Origin: Clostridiales bacterium
Lineage (GTDB): Bacteria > Bacillota > Clostridia > Oscillospirales > Acutalibacteraceae
Length of the DNA stretch: 64,000 nt
NCBI GenBank assembly: GCA_012523185.1
Contig: JAAYIY010000001.1
Location: 32,038-96,037, forward strand
Reading direction: 5' to 3'
Shown here: piece after piece, positions 49,480 to 57,965 of the stretch
Position numbering within the stretch: the first letter of the stretch is position 1
Layout: every line of letters starts with the position of its first letter
Program-made: the position numbers and the translations under genes
The notes under the pieces: model-generated
Databases searched by the model: none
Seen by the model: only the letters and a program-made list of their open reading frames with translations
What the model was told of the DNA's origin: nothing

Positions 49480-50532
49480 TTATTCGCCTTTTATCTTGAC
49501 GGGGAGTCCTGTGTCTATTGACTCGTTGCATGCGAGCGTAAATTCAACAGAGCGCAGCGCGTCGTCGTAAGGCGAGCGAATCTTTGACCCGTCGCCTGAA
49601 ATGACCGCCTCGATAAAAGTCCTGTCGCAAAGAATCCCGGCGTCGCCTTTTTGACTGTAAATTGTTTCGCCTTTTTCGCCGCTTGAGAGTGCGCCGTCGC
49701 CTTTAACGACAAATCCGTCAGAATCCTCCCGCGCGGACGGCTTTTCCTCAATTATTTTAAATGTGTCGAGGATTTTCAGCTCCGCTCTCTTATCCTTTGT
49801 GCTGAAAACAATCTTGCTGTCAAAGCAGGAGCCGCTTTGGCAATAGCAGCCTGTTGAAATGGCGGCCAATGCTCCTTTTTTGAACTTTACGACGGTTGTT
49901 GAAAGACTTTCGGTGTCAAAGCCCTCAATGTCCCTTATAAAGTCCTTTGTGCCGAATGTAAAGACTGTGTCGGGCTCGCCGTATAAGTACCTGATGATGT
50001 CAAACTGATGGATTGTCTGCTCAACAATCTGACCGCCTGACGTCGAGCGCTTGTTCCACCACGGCACTTCGGGGATTCCGCCCATTCTTGTGCCGTCTAT
50101 ATAAATCACTTCGTTTTCGTCCATGAACTTCATGGACGGCTCGACAAGGTTGCTGTAGCGGCACTGAAAACCTGAAGCGGTGATAAGCCCTTTTGCCTTT
50201 ATCTTGTCGCGTATGTCGCGCGCGATATCCAAATCAAGTGCAAGAGGCTTTTCGACAAAAAACGGGATGTCACGGTCAATCAAATCATATTCAATTTGAC
50301 CGTGCTCGGTCGGCGGAACGCACACAAAAACTATTTCGGGCTTTATCTCGTCAAGCATAACCCTGTAATCAGTAAAGGCTTTTCCCTTCTCTGTTTCCTC
50401 GGCGAAGCACTCCGCCCTCTCGGGAATCAGGTCGCAAAAGCCGACAAGCTCAATAATATCGGTGAAACCGAGAAAATGTGTCATGTGATATGTGCCGATG
50501 CCGCCGCATCCGATTATCGCAAGCTTTTTCAT
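49480..50532 (-). CDS. Gfo/Idh/MocA-family NAD(P)-dependent oxidoreductase
   Basis: 350 residues. N-terminal Rossmann fold (LAIIGCGGIGTYH), catalytic-region VEKPLALD (Lys at about 94) and GGQIVEQTIHQFDIIRYLYGE (active-site His) are standard. Such enzymes oxidise or reduce sugars, inositols or their derivatives. Gene order with a TIM-barrel isomerase upstream suggests inositol- or hexose-type catabolism. ATG behind GGAACGG. The exact substrate is unknown. Confidence 0.93.
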   Translation of the reverse strand: MKKLAIIGCGGIGTYHMTHFLGFTDIIELVGFCDLIPERAECFAEETEKGKAFTDYRVMLDEIKPEIVFVCVPPTEHGQIEYDLIDRDIPFFVEKPLALDLDIARDIRDKIKAKGLITASGFQCRYSNLVEPSMKFMDENEVIYIDGTRMGGIPEVPWWNKRSTSGGQIVEQTIHQFDIIRYLYGEPDTVFTFGTKDFIRDIEGFDTESLSTTVVKFKKGALAAISTGCYCQSGSCFDSKIVFSTKDKRAELKILDTFKIIEEKPSAREDSDGFVVKGDGALSSGEKGETIYSQKGDAGILCDRTFIEAVISGDGSKIRSPYDDALRSVEFTLACNESIDTGLPVKIKGE

Positions 50533-50561
50533 TTTAAAGACCGTTCCTTTCGCTTTATTAT

Positions 50562-51410
50562 TTACATTGAAAGCACAGCGTCAAGCTGCTTTGAAATCTC
50601 TGAATAGTAATCGGCAAAGCTTTGGGAGTCGTCCTGCTTGAACACTTCGGCCGTCAGATAGCCGTCATAGCCTGCGCGGCGCAGCTCTGAAACAACCTTA
50701 TCCCACCTGACGTCGCCCTTTGTTATGTCCTCCCATGTTCCGCCTGAATGCAGACGACCGCCGTTTCTTTTAAAATCCTTAAAGTGAATCTTTTTGATTT
50801 TGTCCCCGAGCACCTCAATCCAATGCTCTGTCGCGGAAAACTCAACGACATTTCCGACATCGTAATATGCGCGGATATAATCGCAGTCAAGCTCGTCTAT
50901 AAACTTGCACATATCAAAGGGCGATGTGAAAAAACCGTTCCAGACATTTTCGACACAAACATAAATCCCGCGCTCTTTAATTTCATCCTTCAGCTCTGAC
51001 AGCGCGCGCTTGGAATTGTTCCACGCTTCAAGAAGTGAAACATCATCTGATATGCCGCCGGGAACAACAAGAATGCCGTCCGCTCCAAGAGCGTCGGCGC
51101 ATTCAAGCTGCTTTTTGAGTATCGCCTGAGCCTCTTCGCGGATTGTTTTGTCGGGCGAGCCAAGCTTTCCGCCGTAAAGGGATGTTGAGATGCTGACGAC
51201 AGGCAGCGAGTGTTTTTCACAGAGCTGTTTTATCTCGGAAAGCTGCTCTGTGCTTGTCGTCATTGTGAGCGAATGTGCCGAGGAATCTTCTTTGTCAACA
51301 TTAAGCTCAACGCCGTCAAAACCGGCCTTTTTCAGCAGAGAAAACATCTCGTCAAAGCCGGTTTTACCGTCGACAGACCACGCGTTTATTGACTTTTTGA
51401 TATGTATCAT
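50562..51410 (-). CDS. TIM-barrel sugar phosphate isomerase/epimerase
   Basis: 282 residues, xylose-isomerase-like fold: GVELNVDKED (metal Glu), LVVPGGI, ENVWNG (metal Glu), YYDVGNVVEF, IHFKDFKRNGG and LTAEVF (late Glu). Converts or epimerises a sugar or inosose, possibly feeding the adjacent Gfo/Idh enzyme. The ATG at 51410 has AAAGG immediately before it, so spacing is poor; an in-frame ATC three codons later would be better spaced. The longer frame to 51473 overlaps the promoter and is rejected. Confidence 0.92.
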   Translation of the reverse strand: MIHIKKSINAWSVDGKTGFDEMFSLLKKAGFDGVELNVDKEDSSAHSLTMTTSTEQLSEIKQLCEKHSLPVVSISTSLYGGKLGSPDKTIREEAQAILKKQLECADALGADGILVVPGGISDDVSLLEAWNNSKRALSELKDEIKERGIYVCVENVWNGFFTSPFDMCKFIDELDCDYIRAYYDVGNVVEFSATEHWIEVLGDKIKKIHFKDFKRNGGRLHSGGTWEDITKGDVRWDKVVSELRRAGYDGYLTAEVFKQDDSQSFADYYSEISKQLDAVLSM

Positions 51411-51444
51411 CCTTTCGTATAATTTCGCAAAAAACCTGACATTA

Positions 51445-51473
51445 AGTATAGCATATAAAAGCTTTGTTCTCAA
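51445..51473 (-). promoter_or_regulatory. Promoter of isomerase-Gfo/Idh-GDPD operon
   Basis: Minus strand TTGAGA (complement of 51468-51473), 17-nt spacer, TATACT (complement of 51445-51450). Confidence 0.75.
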
Positions 51474-51521
51474 GCATTTTTAATAAAAACAGAGCTTAAA
51501 TTTTCTAAATAAGGTCTTGTT

Positions 51522-52157
51522 TTATTTAAAACGAGATTTTGCTTTTTCGATTATTTCAATCGCCTTAAATCTTATTTCATATTTCGGACTGCTGCTGACG
51601 ACTGCCACGCCGTCCTTGTTGAGATACGCATAGACGGACTCGTCAGTTGCCGCGGGCAGGCACATGGGCGGGAACATCACACACCACCAGTTATGACCTT
51701 TACCGGCGCCGATGACGACCTTTACCGCCTCATATGTGCCGGCCGGGAAAGTGATGCCGCCGTAGGTCCTTGTTTCAAAAAATTCCTTGCCGACAGTAAC
51801 CGTCACGCCGTAATCAAATCCGTTTTGCCTCACAACATCAAGAGCCGCCTTTTCAAGAAGCTCCGTGTTCGGGACAATAATTTGCCGCGCGTTTTCCACA
51901 TTGACACTTCCGTCGAAAACAGACGAGCCCTTTAAAAGCACCGTGTCACGAACTAAAAGCTTCAGCCTTTGGTCGCTGTCTGAATCGGAGTTTGCGATGA
52001 CGTGAAGGCGAAGAACATTCTCTCTTACATTTTCACAGCCTTTGCCGAACTGAAAAAGGCTTGCCGAGAAAGCTATCACCATTGCCAAAAGGATTGATAC
52101 TTCAAGCCTTGTTATTTTCCGTGCCGCGCTTTTAAAAGTGTTTTTATGTTTTTTCAA
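51522..52157 (-). CDS. spoIIR: Stage II sporulation protein R
   Basis: 211 residues. A membrane-anchor/signal segment (VSILLAMVIAFSASLFQF) is followed by the family core VLRLHVIANSDSDSDQRLKLLVRDTVL and YGGITFPAGTYEAVKVVIGAGKGHNWWCVMFPPMC. In Bacillus, SpoIIR is made in the forespore and triggers SpoIIGA to process pro-sigma-E in the mother cell. TTG start behind GGAGATGA. A strong terminator-like hairpin ends only about 20 bp upstream of the start. Confidence 0.96.
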   Translation of the reverse strand: MKKHKNTFKSAARKITRLEVSILLAMVIAFSASLFQFGKGCENVRENVLRLHVIANSDSDSDQRLKLLVRDTVLLKGSSVFDGSVNVENARQIIVPNTELLEKAALDVVRQNGFDYGVTVTVGKEFFETRTYGGITFPAGTYEAVKVVIGAGKGHNWWCVMFPPMCLPAATDESVYAYLNKDGVAVVSSSPKYEIRFKAIEIIEKAKSRFK

Positions 52158-52176
52158 TTAACTCATCTCCGTTTTA

Positions 52177-52220
52177 AAAAATCCGCCAGACCTTTGTGAA
52201 AAAAGTATTGGCGGATTTTT
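52177..52220. terminator. Terminator-like hairpin just upstream of spoIIR
   Basis: Perfect 12-bp stem AAAAATCCGCCA (52177-52188) with its complement at 52209-52220; minus-strand exit is TTTTTTAAAAC. It lies directly before the spoIIR ribosome site, so it is either a backup terminator for the SPFH/zinc-ribbon gene or an attenuator for spoIIR. Confidence 0.75.
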
Positions 52221-52241
52221 ATGTGAATATTCGGCTCTGTG

Positions 52242-52278
52242 AAAGAAAAAACGACCGCCCTTGTAAAAGGGCGGTCGT
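52242..52278 (-). terminator. Intrinsic terminator of SPFH/zinc-ribbon gene
   Basis: Perfect 12-bp stem ACGACCGCCCTT/AAGGGCGGTCGT with GTAA loop (52251-52278), followed on the minus strand by TTTTTCTTTC. Confidence 0.88.
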
Positions 52279-52289
52279 CGGGAATTTGT

Positions 52290-53597
52290 CTATTTTATGT
52301 CGTCTGAATTAAACGGGTCGCCGCACTCCGGGCAGAATTTCGGAGGATTGGCAGGGTCGCTCGGCTTCCAACCGCACTTGTCGCATTCATAAAGCGGCTC
52401 TCCCGCGGGCTTTGGCTTGCCGCAATCCTGGCAAAACTTGCCCTTGTTGACAGCTCCGCAGGCACACGTCCAGCCGTCGGCCTGACGCGGTTTTCCGCAG
52501 CCGCGGCAAAACTTGCCCGTATTTCCGTTTTCGCCGCAGGCGCACGCCCAGCCCGCGGGCTCCGGCTCGGGATCGGGGTGCTGCTGACCAAGACCAAACA
52601 GCCCCTGAGCGTTGGTCCCGCCTATGTTTTGCGCCATGTTCATCCCGGCAAAGCCCATGAACGCGCCTCCCGCGCCCTCATTTTTGGCGGCGCTCTGCAT
52701 CGCTTCGGCCTGTGCGCCGACAAGATGCGCGGCAGCCATTGTCGGGTTGCGAAGCGCCGCGTTGCGCTGAATCTCCTTAATCATTTTTTCGTCGTTTTCG
52801 TCCGCTTTTACAGAGCTTACGCCAAAGCTGTAAATCTCAATACCCCGTAGCGCGCTCCATTTTTGCGTCAGCACATCGTTGAGGGCGTCCGCAAGCTCCG
52901 AGGTGTGCCCCGGCAAGGCGCTGTAGCGAATGCCCATATCCGAAATCTTGGAAAAGGCAGGCTGCAACGCTGTCAGAAGCTCTGAGCGAAGCTGCCCGTC
53001 GATTGACTCGCGATTGTAATCATCGCTGACGTTTCCGCAGACATTTGTGTAAAAAAGCATCGGGTTTGTTATCTTATAAGAATATTCGCCGTGACATTTG
53101 ATTGCGATATCGACATCCAGCCCGATATTCTTGTCAACAACCCTAAAAGGAACGGAGTTTGGCGTCCCGTATTTGTTGCCGAGGATTTCTTTTGTGTTAA
53201 AGTAATAAACGCGCTGATCTTTCGGCGCTTCGCCACCGAACGTAAAACGCTTGCCGATATTTTTGAAAACACTTAGAAGATTTTCTTTGTTTAATCCGCC
53301 GTAAAGTATTGTCGGCTCTGTCGAAGTGTCATAAACAAACTCTCCCGGCTCAGCGCACAAATCCACAACCTTGCCCTGCTCGACGATTATCATGCACTGA
53401 CCGTCGCTGACGGCTATGATTGAGCCGTTGGAGATGATGTTTTCGTCGCCCTTTTTGTTGCTGCTCCTGCGTGTCGCCTTTTTTTGCGCTTTGGAAGCAA
53501 GCGTGTCGGAATCCATGGACTCCTTATAAAAGTATTCGCGCCATTGGTCAGCAAGAACGCCGCCCATAGCGCCTGCTCCGGCTTTTAAAAGACCCAT
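52290..53597 (-). CDS. SPFH-domain protein with three C-terminal zinc ribbons (YdjI-like)
   Basis: 435 residues. The N-terminal 300 form an SPFH/virion-core-like domain (GSIIAVSDGQCMIIVEQGKVVDLCAEPGEFVYDTSTEPT, ALRGIEIYSFGVSSVKADENDEKMI). A Gly/Ala/Met hinge follows, then three Cys4 zinc-ribbon units (CACGE..FCRGCGKP, CACGA..FCQDCGKP, CDKCGW..FCPECGDP). Bacillus YdjI is a related SPFH protein linked to membrane-stress (phage-shock-like) responses. No signal or membrane helix is evident. ATG behind AAGGAG. It is 56 bp behind the isomerase gene. Exact role unknown. Confidence 0.9.
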   Translation of the reverse strand: MGLLKAGAGAMGGVLADQWREYFYKESMDSDTLASKAQKKATRRSSNKKGDENIISNGSIIAVSDGQCMIIVEQGKVVDLCAEPGEFVYDTSTEPTILYGGLNKENLLSVFKNIGKRFTFGGEAPKDQRVYYFNTKEILGNKYGTPNSVPFRVVDKNIGLDVDIAIKCHGEYSYKITNPMLFYTNVCGNVSDDYNRESIDGQLRSELLTALQPAFSKISDMGIRYSALPGHTSELADALNDVLTQKWSALRGIEIYSFGVSSVKADENDEKMIKEIQRNAALRNPTMAAAHLVGAQAEAMQSAAKNEGAGGAFMGFAGMNMAQNIGGTNAQGLFGLGQQHPDPEPEPAGWACACGENGNTGKFCRGCGKPRQADGWTCACGAVNKGKFCQDCGKPKPAGEPLYECDKCGWKPSDPANPPKFCPECGDPFNSDDIK

Positions 53598-53653
53598 AAG
53601 TCATTCTCCTTACAAAATTAAATTTGGCATAATGGCGTCAAAGTGTCAAAGTG

Positions 53654-54481
53654 TCATGGCATAAACGGAGTGTCGCCGCTTTTTGCATAATCGTCGGGCA
53701 TTATAAACGGCTTGATGAAATTGATTGTAAAATCAATGCCCCATTCGCCCCTTGCGCCTTTCCACTTGCCGGAGTGAGGCTCAATCGAAACCATGTCGTT
53801 ATAACCCTTTGTGTAAAGAAGATTAAAAACAGGCGGCCATTTTGTGTCGTCAAGCCCGGCGGGGGGATCGTCGTAATATTCACCGGCGACATACATTGTG
53901 CCTTTTAAATGGAAATGATAAATTCGGTCGCCCCAATCGCGCATTTCCTTTAAATAATCGTCGCCGCGGTTGATGCAGTGTGAGGTGTCGTATTTTATGC
54001 CTAATTCCGGTATTGCTCCGAGAACAACATCCCACTGCTCAGGCGTGCAAATGAAGTTTGACCAATCGCAGTTGTATATGGCTATTTTGACATTTTTGCC
54101 TTTGGCATATTGTATGAGATCCTTAAAGTAACTGATTGCGATTTCATAGTTTTTAAAAAGGGATATGCCCTCGGCTTTGTTGATTCCGCAGTTGTAGACA
54201 GGGCAGCCAAGCAGCGACGCTGCGTCAATGAGGTTTTTGTCGTCCTGAAGCGCTTGCGGAATGATGCCGCCGTTTTCATCAAGTCTTTCCATGCCCCAAC
54301 GCCCTATCGAGCCGATAAAAACACCGTATTTTTCAGATAAGGCTTTGATTTGCGGCGCATCTGCAAGAAATTGCGCGCTGTCGTGGTTATGATTGACGCA
54401 ATATTCGACGCATGACAGCCCTTTTGACCTCACATACTTAAAGTTATCCTCTGACCATCCGTTAATAATCCCAAGCTTCAT
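53654..54481 (-). CDS. TIM-barrel sugar phosphate isomerase/epimerase
   Basis: 275 residues of the xylose-isomerase-like family: CVEYCVNHNHD, VYNCGINKAEG, KIAIYNCDWSNF, KYDTSHCINRGDDY, IYHFHLKGT and SIEPHSGKW provide the expected metal-site residues along the barrel strands, although the second Glu site reads YNC rather than the usual E-N. Likely acts on a sugar or polyol. ATG preceded by AAAGGGG. It is 25 bp behind the ceramidase-like gene, so the two share an operon, although one is secreted and the other cytoplasmic. Confidence 0.88.
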   Translation of the reverse strand: MKLGIINGWSEDNFKYVRSKGLSCVEYCVNHNHDSAQFLADAPQIKALSEKYGVFIGSIGRWGMERLDENGGIIPQALQDDKNLIDAASLLGCPVYNCGINKAEGISLFKNYEIAISYFKDLIQYAKGKNVKIAIYNCDWSNFICTPEQWDVVLGAIPELGIKYDTSHCINRGDDYLKEMRDWGDRIYHFHLKGTMYVAGEYYDDPPAGLDDTKWPPVFNLLYTKGYNDMVSIEPHSGKWKGARGEWGIDFTINFIKPFIMPDDYAKSGDTPFMP

Positions 54482-54506
54482 AAAAATCCCCTTTCAAAAT
54501 TACAAA

Positions 54507-56270
54507 TTATTTTAAATATTCATCGGCAAGCGCTTCATATCCTGCCATTAAGGTTGAGGCTGCTTTCCCGCCGACTGAAATAAGCTCCTGATAGTGGTCA
54601 AACACCCCGCACAAGCAGTAGTCGTTGTCGGGGACGACATATCCGATAGCATCGTTTGCCAAACCAAAAGCAATTGTGCCCTCACCGAAAATCTGCTCGA
54701 TGGTCTTGCCGCTGAAAGGCTTGCCGGAAAAAGAGCCGTCCGCGGTGAGCGACGAGCCGCCGACGACAAGATCCTGGCAAATCTCACCGGGCATAAGAGC
54801 AATCTTCACATCGTTTCCAAGCTGCATATAGCCTATTTCAGTGACAAAATAATATCTGCCGCTTTCTTTAAGGATATCGTAGGATACGAGATTAATCTTT
54901 CCCACAGCCCTCATGAGCGGGTTTGTGACTTCGATTCTCACCTCTGAAAACCTAAGGTTTAAGCATGGCGAAACGTCTGTTTCAAGGACGGGAGTCCAGC
55001 CCTCATACCAAAGCGTATATTTGTCGCCGCCGATGGCGGATTCAGCCGCTATCGTGTCTTGATCCGCAAGAATCGAATCCTGCTCAATTTGCTCGACGGT
55101 TAAGTTTAAAGCAAGAGCCATTCTTCCGATTTCATGTCCGTAACGCTTTGACTGGCAGTATCTCCCGTCAAATGTGCTGTCAAGACCGTCGTTTGTGGCG
55201 CCGCGCGCCATGTATATCCCCGCGATGGCGCCGTTAAAAAACATAAAGTCATAGCCTGACTCGTTGATTATTTCTCCCGCGTAGTAGATGTAGTCGCCGG
55301 ATATCTGTCTGCCGCTGCTTTGACCGTCGCTTGTCGGCATACCGGCGACATCCGGGTGCGCGGCAATGTTGACTATCATTGTCGGTGTTGAGTCGGCGTT
55401 GTCGGGCGTGAAAACAAGCCTGTTAAGGTTTGTTATAAGTGACGAGTTTGTCGGGCGGTTTCTGTTTTGAAAATATTTTTTTGAAATGTCTTTTGAAGCG
55501 AAGGTCATCGTGCCGACCTCCATTTTTTCACAGGCCTCAAGCATGGCGTCGGAAACTTTGCCGTAAAGAAACTCCATATAATCGCTGTCTGTTCCCGTTT
55601 CAAGGTTTCCGATTCGCAAAAGGCTTTTGAATATGTTTTTGGGCGCTTTTTTAACTACGTTTGTCCAAAGCCCTTCTGTGTCAATGCCGCTGTGGGCATG
55701 AGTGGACGTGATGATAATGCCTGAAAAAGAATAATCATCGCCGGCCTTTTCAACAAGCTGTTTGCGTATTTTTCTGATATCCTTATTTGTTATGCCGATG
55801 CAGTCTATTGTGGCAAAAACAGCTGTGACCTGGCTGTCGTCAACTGCTATGGCGCGCACTCTCATGTCGTCTATGACCGATTCCACACTGTTGTTAAAAC
55901 CGTTTTCAGCCATAAGGTAGCCGCCGAGGTAATATGTCTTTTCATTGTAGTCGTCGGGGACAAGGCTTGCGCTTGACGAGCCGAGGCTCCATTGACCGAC
56001 ACAGGCGGAGGGGTCGCGGAAATCGCCGCTGCCGCTGAAAAAACAGTCTCCTCCGTCATATTTATCGGCGTCGAAGATGTTGTCGCCGTCAGGCAAAACA
56101 CGAGCGACGGCTGAAAGCAACGAGTCGATGGTAAACTCCAATCCTTTTGCCGTGATGTTTTGAAGTTTTTCCTTAAAAGAATTGTCGGAGGCAAGGACGC
56201 CGAAAGCCGATGAAGAAATAATCAAAGCGACGGCGACCGCAAAAGAAATAACGCGCGAACTCTTTTTCAT
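54507..56270 (-). CDS. Secreted neutral/alkaline ceramidase-like hydrolase
   Basis: 587 residues with a signal peptide (VISFAVAVALIISSSAFGVLAS, cleavage near 28). Core motifs resemble the alkaline ceramidase zinc fold: DDMRVRAIAVDDSQVTAVFATIDCIGI, TSTHAHSGIDTEG (zinc His-x-His) and NIAAHPDVAGM (third His). A C-terminal beta domain follows. Ceramidases cleave the amide of ceramides; in gut anaerobes related proteins may act on other amide-linked lipids or sugars. Substrate unproven. ATG after GAGGGAAAATGC-type leader with GAGGG site. Own promoter. Confidence 0.85.
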   Translation of the reverse strand: MKKSSRVISFAVAVALIISSSAFGVLASDNSFKEKLQNITAKGLEFTIDSLLSAVARVLPDGDNIFDADKYDGGDCFFSGSGDFRDPSACVGQWSLGSSSASLVPDDYNEKTYYLGGYLMAENGFNNSVESVIDDMRVRAIAVDDSQVTAVFATIDCIGITNKDIRKIRKQLVEKAGDDYSFSGIIITSTHAHSGIDTEGLWTNVVKKAPKNIFKSLLRIGNLETGTDSDYMEFLYGKVSDAMLEACEKMEVGTMTFASKDISKKYFQNRNRPTNSSLITNLNRLVFTPDNADSTPTMIVNIAAHPDVAGMPTSDGQSSGRQISGDYIYYAGEIINESGYDFMFFNGAIAGIYMARGATNDGLDSTFDGRYCQSKRYGHEIGRMALALNLTVEQIEQDSILADQDTIAAESAIGGDKYTLWYEGWTPVLETDVSPCLNLRFSEVRIEVTNPLMRAVGKINLVSYDILKESGRYYFVTEIGYMQLGNDVKIALMPGEICQDLVVGGSSLTADGSFSGKPFSGKTIEQIFGEGTIAFGLANDAIGYVVPDNDYCLCGVFDHYQELISVGGKAASTLMAGYEALADEYLK

Positions 56271-56314
56271 AAAGCATTTTCCCTCGTTTCAATAAAATAA
56301 ACATCCACTATATA

Positions 56315-56343
56315 ATGATACTAAAATACAGAAAAAACTTCAA
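56315..56343 (-). promoter_or_regulatory. Promoter of ceramidase-like gene
   Basis: Minus strand TTGAAG (complement of 56338-56343), 17-nt spacer, TATCAT (complement of 56315-56320). Confidence 0.6.
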
Positions 56344-56423
56344 GCGTTTTTTAAAATATAACGAATTTTACCCCAAAAAACGTGTCGCGGCTCGGAAACT
56401 TACGGAAACTTCTTTTAAAACAC

Positions 56424-56452
56424 TTGCATTTCAATATTTATTGTGATATAAT
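56424..56452 (+). promoter_or_regulatory. Promoter of rpmE
   Basis: TTGCAT (56424-56429), 17-nt spacer, TATAAT (56447-56452). Only 40 bp to the rpmE start. Confidence 0.8.
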
Positions 56453-56491
56453 TCGTCCGTTGTGTTTATGAATCCTAAAAGAGGTGACAAA

Positions 56492-56698
56492 ATGAAAGAG
56501 GGCATACATCCGAAATACGATAAAACAACCGTCCGCTGTGCTTGCGGCGAGGTCATAGAAACATCCTCGACAAAGGCCAATATGCGCGTAGATATTTGCT
56601 CAAAATGCCACCCGTTCTTCACCGGCAAGCAGAAGCTTGTCGACACAGGCGGGCGCGTTGACCGCTTCAAAAAGCGTTATAACCTCGAAAACAAATAA
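56492..56698 (+). CDS. rpmE: 50S ribosomal protein L31, zinc-binding type
   Basis: 68 residues ([19 protein letters not shown]). Four zinc Cys: C16, C18, C36 and C39, so this is the zinc-containing (C+) form rather than the zinc-independent paralogue made under zinc starvation. ATG behind AAGAGGTGAC. The upstream GTG at 56462 overlaps the promoter region and is rejected. Monocistronic with its own terminator. Confidence 0.98.
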   Translation: MKEGIHPKYDKTTVRCACGEVIETSSTKANMRVDICSKCHPFFTGKQKLVDTGGRVDRFKKRYNLENK

Positions 56699-56715
56699 TC
56701 ATTCGCGCATCTTCA

Positions 56716-56741
56716 GCGCCGCTTTTGAAGCGGCGCCTTTT
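56716..56741 (+). terminator. Intrinsic terminator of rpmE
   Basis: 9-bp stem GCGCCGCTT/AAGCGGCGC (56716-56736) with TTG loop, then CTTTT. Confidence 0.8.
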
Positions 56742-56763
56742 GCATTCATTTTAATATTTTTTA

Positions 56764-56792
56764 TTGCTTTTGCAATCCTTTTGTGATAATAT
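56764..56792 (+). promoter_or_regulatory. Promoter of ilvE
   Basis: TTGCTT (56764-56769), 17-nt spacer, TAATAT (56787-56792), 30 bp upstream of the start codon, so little room for a leader. Confidence 0.6.
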
Positions 56793-56821
56793 AAGTATAT
56801 AATTGGAAAGAGGATGTTGTT

Positions 56822-57892
56822 ATGCTAAATATCAAAACCTTTAAGACAGAGTCCCCGAAGCAAAAGCCCGACTCGAACAGTCGGCTGGGCTTTGGGAAGA
56901 TATTCACGGATCATATGTTTGTCATGAACTACAAAGACGGCGCCGGATGGCACGATCCGAGGATTGTGCCGTTTTCAAATATTTCTCTTTCGCCTGCCGC
57001 AATGGTGTTCCATTACGGTCAGGAGATGTTTGAGGGGCTGAAGGCTTACAGGGGAGACGACGGAAAACACTATATTTTCCGTCCCGATATGAACGCCAAA
57101 AGGACGGCCGATACAAACGACAGGCTTGTAATACCGCGGATACCGACAGAAGATTTCGTTCAGGCTGTCAAAGCCGTCGTAAAGATTGACGCGGACTGGA
57201 TTCCGTCCGCTCCCGGCACCTCGCTTTATATTCGCCCGTTTATTATCGCCACCGATGAGTTTCTTGGCGTGGCGCCCTCAAAAACTTATCTTTTTGTCAT
57301 CATTCTTTCGCCCAGCGGCGCCTATTATGAGAGCGGACTTGCCCCTGTCGGGATATGGATAGAGGATGAATATGTAAGAGCCGTTAAGGGCGGCATGGGG
57401 TTTGCAAAGACCGGCGGCAATTACGCGGCAAGCCTCATAGCGCAGGTAAAGGCTAATAAGGAGGGATTTTCGCAGGTTCTTTGGCTTGATGGGGTAGAGC
57501 GCAAATACAAAGAAGAAGTCGGCGCAATGAATATCTTCTTCAAAATAGACGGCGTTGTCGTCACACCGGAGCTAAACGGCAGCATCCTGCCGGGAATTAC
57601 CCGCGATTCAGTCATAAAGCTGTGCGAGTCATGGGGGATTCCCGTCGAGGAGCGGAAGATTTCAGTCGATGAGGTTCTTGAGGCACAGGCAAGCGGCGCG
57701 CTTGAGGAGATTTTCGGAACAGGCACCGCCGCGGTCATTTCTCCTGTCGGCAAACTTAGATACAAAAACGATGTGATGACCATAAAGGACGGCGGCACGG
57801 GAGAGCTGAGCCACAAGCTTTATGACACAGTCACAGGCATCCAATCGGGCAGGATTGAGGACAAATTCGGTTGGAGAGTTTGCATCGACTAA
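56822..57892 (+). CDS. ilvE: Branched-chain amino acid aminotransferase (class IV PLP)
   Basis: 356 residues, the long (eukaryote-like, type II) BCAT form. PLP lysine K196 in GGMGFAKTGGNYAAS; MVFHYGQEMFEGLKAYRG, VEEVGAMNIFF-like (KEEVGAMNIFFKID) and FGTGTAAVISPVG are conserved cofactor segments. Interconverts Leu, Ile and Val with their 2-oxo acids using glutamate. Cytosolic. ATG behind GGAAAGAGG. Not clustered with ilv or leu genes here. Confidence 0.97.
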   Translation: MLNIKTFKTESPKQKPDSNSRLGFGKIFTDHMFVMNYKDGAGWHDPRIVPFSNISLSPAAMVFHYGQEMFEGLKAYRGDDGKHYIFRPDMNAKRTADTNDRLVIPRIPTEDFVQAVKAVVKIDADWIPSAPGTSLYIRPFIIATDEFLGVAPSKTYLFVIILSPSGAYYESGLAPVGIWIEDEYVRAVKGGMGFAKTGGNYAASLIAQVKANKEGFSQVLWLDGVERKYKEEVGAMNIFFKIDGVVVTPELNGSILPGITRDSVIKLCESWGIPVEERKISVDEVLEAQASGALEEIFGTGTAAVISPVGKLRYKNDVMTIKDGGTGELSHKLYDTVTGIQSGRIEDKFGWRVCID

Positions 57893-57965
57893 AAGCCGCC
57901 GTAATTTTAAAGGGATTAAAATTTGCCGTAATTTTATGTAATCGCATTAAATTGATGTTGAAAGG

